Shown: in pieces, positions 61,928 to 64,000 of the stretch
Layout: the number at the start of each line of letters is the position of its first letter
How positions within the stretch are numbered: the first letter of the stretch is position 1
NCBI GenBank assembly: GCA_000306725.1
Contig: CP003083.1
Location: 434,001 to 498,000, forward strand
Direction of reading: 5' to 3'
DNA: 64,000 nucleotides
Source: Methanolobus psychrophilus R15
Lineage (GTDB): Archaea; Halobacteriota; Methanosarcinia; Methanosarcinales; Methanosarcinaceae
Made by a program: the position numbers and the translations under genes
Notes under the pieces: model-generated
What the model was told of the DNA's origin: nothing
Database searches by the model: none
Seen by the model: the letters and a program-made list of their open reading frames with translations, nothing else

Positions 61928-63820
61928 GTGGTAGGTAAATTGGTGAATTTTATCAATCGATATAAGCACACTTATCGTGTCTTACTTTTGGGGAGTTGCG
62001 TAACTGCAATTATTGGAGTAGCGGCCCCGCTGATATTCGGACAGGCAAACCTGGCCATGCTTGGCTCATACTTAGCCATTCCCATGATATTGGCTCCGCT
62101 GATATATATCAGGCAGAAGAACAATGAATATCATTTCAGCGAGATAGATGACAAGTATTATAACCTGTTCCCTGCAGCCTTTTTCATGTTCCTGACAATA
62201 TCGGTCATATTGCTTTATACCAGCTATGTAAGACCGTACAGCTACTATGCGGTCATCACTATCATGGCCACGTTAATACTGGTCCAGATCCTGTTATTCC
62301 GAAGTAACACAAACAGGTCAATGCTAATACTGTTCCAGTCAAGCCTTTTATTGCTAGACCTCATCTGGGGTGTGAGCCTGAACTACTTTTTCTCTATCGA
62401 GAGAACAGATTCCTTCTTCCACTCATGGATGGTCCAGATACTTGTGGAGGAAGGCGCCATTAATGAGCACTTCGACCTCTACAGGACATTTCCCCTGTGG
62501 CATATATTGTGTGCCTCTTTTTACAAGATAGCTGCCCTGGATGTTGCGTTCTACAGGGCGACGTACCTGATAAACGGTATCATCTTTGCAGCCATCCCCC
62601 CTGGAGCATACATTCTTTCAAAAAGGCTGTTCAAGGAGGAAAAAATAGCGCTTATTGCAGCTCTCTTTGTAACATTCTACCCGGACGTGCTCAAATACGG
62701 GATAGCGGCCCTTGCAAGAAGCCCTATCTCCCTTTTAGGCCTGCTGCTTGTAGTTGCGCTGCTGTACCACAGGAGCTTGGCTGCTACACTGGTGGCCATT
62801 GCAATGACGGTCTCTATCATCGTGTTCCACACAGTATCTATTCCTTTTGTGCTGGTGGTGCTGGCAGTACTGTTCGTGCTCCAGAAAATATACGGCGCCA
62901 TGAACGAGCGGGAAATAGTCGACAGAGATTACCTAGTGTTTGCCTTTGTAGCAATGATATCGTATTGGATGTATATATCCCTGGGACTTTTTGTGACCCT
63001 CATAAGGAACATAACAGCTTCCGCACCTGATGAGATCACAGCGACCGGGGTATTCCTGGCGCCCATGAATGAGCTGTTCAACTATTTGCACTACTCGCCG
63101 CTCCTGTTCTTTTTGCTGATAGGAGCATTTGAAGCTTTGAGGAAAGATCACATCTCACAGACTGCAAAGGTCATATGCCTGGCAGGAGTGCTGTTCACCG
63201 TTGTGTCCTTCCCCGGGCCGAGTCTGCTCATTACAAAGCTTGGAGGTAACTTCAATATTGACAGGTTCGGAGAATATGTTTTCTTTATAATCACCATTGG
63301 CGTGTCCCTGGGATTCTACACTATCTATGCCAGGTCCAAAAAACCCCTTAAGAGCGCCCTGATAATCCTTTTCATGGTGCTGGTATTCCTGTCGGTGTCC
63401 AATGATTTTATTGCCTCGGACAATCCGATCGTGAAGCGACCATTCTATACGTTCTATCTTACTGAAGAAGAGGTGAACGGTTTCGATCATGCAGGCAATA
63501 CATCGAAAGGGTTTGTGATGTCAGATTTCGTTACAACCAGGTACATGGATGTCACCACTTACAGGGAGAGAAGCCATATACTGGAAGTGGACTCCCAGAA
63601 TATGAATTTCCTCCGAAGCGGCTCTTCTGATGTGATCCTGATACGCAAAGGAGAGCTTGAGGGAAGGCCACTGCGATTTCTGATCAGTGATGGGGGATTC
63701 GTAAAATGGCCCAGCCTTGGCGGAGCTTTGGAATATTATTATCCGGATAGCGAACTATGGCAATCCCTGGACAGTTACAGCAAGATATACGATTCCAGCA
63801 GTATTGCAACCTACATATGA
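61928..63820 (+). CDS. Multi-pass membrane protein, GT-C glycosyltransferase-like
   Basis: About 630 residues, 12-14 helices. Early loop VSLNYFFSIERTDSFFHSWM has two acidic/basic residues as in GT-C enzymes, then AINEHFDLYRTFPLWHILCA; the C-terminal 130 residues are extracytoplasmic. Initiation: GTG 61928 overlaps the AAGGTGG site; TTG 61940 is better spaced. A lipid-linked sugar donor and surface target are inferred from neighbours. No WWDYG-type AglB motif, so not an oligosaccharyltransferase as such. Confidence 0.68.
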   Translation: MVGKLVNFINRYKHTYRVLLLGSCVTAIIGVAAPLIFGQANLAMLGSYLAIPMILAPLIYIRQKNNEYHFSEIDDKYYNLFPAAFFMFLTISVILLYTSYVRPYSYYAVITIMATLILVQILLFRSNTNRSMLILFQSSLLLLDLIWGVSLNYFFSIERTDSFFHSWMVQILVEEGAINEHFDLYRTFPLWHILCASFYKIAALDVAFYRATYLINGIIFAAIPPGAYILSKRLFKEEKIALIAALFVTFYPDVLKYGIAALARSPISLLGLLLVVALLYHRSLAATLVAIAMTVSIIVFHTVSIPFVLVVLAVLFVLQKIYGAMNEREIVDRDYLVFAFVAMISYWMYISLGLFVTLIRNITASAPDEITATGVFLAPMNELFNYLHYSPLLFFLLIGAFEALRKDHISQTAKVICLAGVLFTVVSFPGPSLLITKLGGNFNIDRFGEYVFFIITIGVSLGFYTIYARSKKPLKSALIILFMVLVFLSVSNDFIASDNPIVKRPFYTFYLTEEEVNGFDHAGNTSKGFVMSDFVTTRYMDVTTYRERSHILEVDSQNMNFLRSGSSDVILIRKGELEGRPLRFLISDGGFVKWPSLGGALEYYYPDSELWQSLDSYSKIYDSSSIATYI

Positions 63821-63929
63821 TAAAAGTTCAGTGGGGAGAAAACGAAAATCAGATCTCATAGAAGCATTTACACTAATGTGGAACTGCAAACTCTTATAAA
63901 TAATCAAAAATAACATAGTGTGTGGTAAA

Positions 63930-64000
63930 ATGTGCGGGGTTACGGGATTTAATTGGGAAGGCAGATCACTGCTTCAGAAAATGTGTAAAGCCATCAAACA
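63930..64000 (+). CDS. asnB: Asparagine synthase (glutamine-hydrolysing), 5' end only
   Basis: ATG 63930 encodes MCGVTGFNWEGRSLLQKMCK before the window ends. The N-terminal nucleophile Cys in MCGV/I-x-G is that of class II glutamine amidotransferases such as AsnB. In surface glycan clusters these often modify sugars or peptides by amidation. Only 23 codons are visible, so the C-terminal domain is unknown. Confidence 0.75.
   Translation, partial: MCGVTGFNWEGRSLLQKMCKAIK

Overview
This window looks like chromosome from a methylotrophic methanogenic archaeon of the Methanosarcinaceae (Methanolobus/Methanomethylovorans-like; the genus is inference). Evidence: archaellins with class III signal peptides, archaeal ribosomal proteins (L39e, L31e, L18a/LX, S19e) with eIF6, prefoldin and FtsY, TATA-type promoters, cohesin/PGF-pre-PGF surface protein, and gene families typical of methanogens (DUF2117, DUF1616, KaiC-like ATPases).

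Layout. 1-8.4 kb: an AT-rich gene end, then an acetolactate-synthase-like gene preceded by a valine-rich 25-codon leader ORF and a terminator-like hairpin (possible attenuation), facing an iorA-iorB-paaK operon for aryl-pyruvate/aryl-acetate chemistry. iorB is frameshifted by a short tandem duplication. A Na+/solute symporter with a tiny upstream membrane ORF follows. 8.4-15.4 kb: housekeeping and orphan genes (DUF523/DUF1722 protein, M20 dipeptidase, macro-domain protein, class I glutamine amidotransferase, cohesin-domain surface protein, methyltransferase) and a strongly structured intergenic block that may be a small RNA. 15.5-22.1 kb: three tandem cassettes, each a 40-41-residue accessory membrane protein plus an SSS-family symporter; the middle one is broken by an identical 617-bp tandem duplication. 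22.3-27 kb: a metallo-hydrolase, a complete IS1634-type insertion sequence with inverted repeats and a 6-bp target duplication, a DUF2117 protein, a small regulator and a sulfur-carrier-like gene pair.

27-47.6 kb: signalling and motility. A mostly minus-strand block holds two paralogous GNAT acetyltransferases, two HDAC-family deacetylases, KaiC-like ATPases, a ParA/MinD ATPase, a roadblock-like protein, an LSm-like protein, a V4R-like sensor and a CheF-like taxis protein, next to two duplicated archaellin loci. Each archaellin locus has a short and a long archaellin facing a divergent 7-TM protein across a conserved upstream element. The rest of the archaellum operon is not in the window.

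47.7-57.3 kb: trpCBA with a TRP-box-like operator, then the convergent translation/secretion cluster (ftsY, prefoldin alpha, L18a, eIF6, L31e, L39e, PP-loop ATPase, PDCD5-like protein, S19e) and purA. 57.4-64 kb: a palindromic repeat, a membrane hydrolase, a CPBP protease, a DUF1616 protein, a small membrane protein, a polysaccharide flippase, a GT-C-like membrane protein and the start of an asparagine synthase, suggesting cell-surface glycan assembly. I saw no rRNA, tRNA or CRISPR array.
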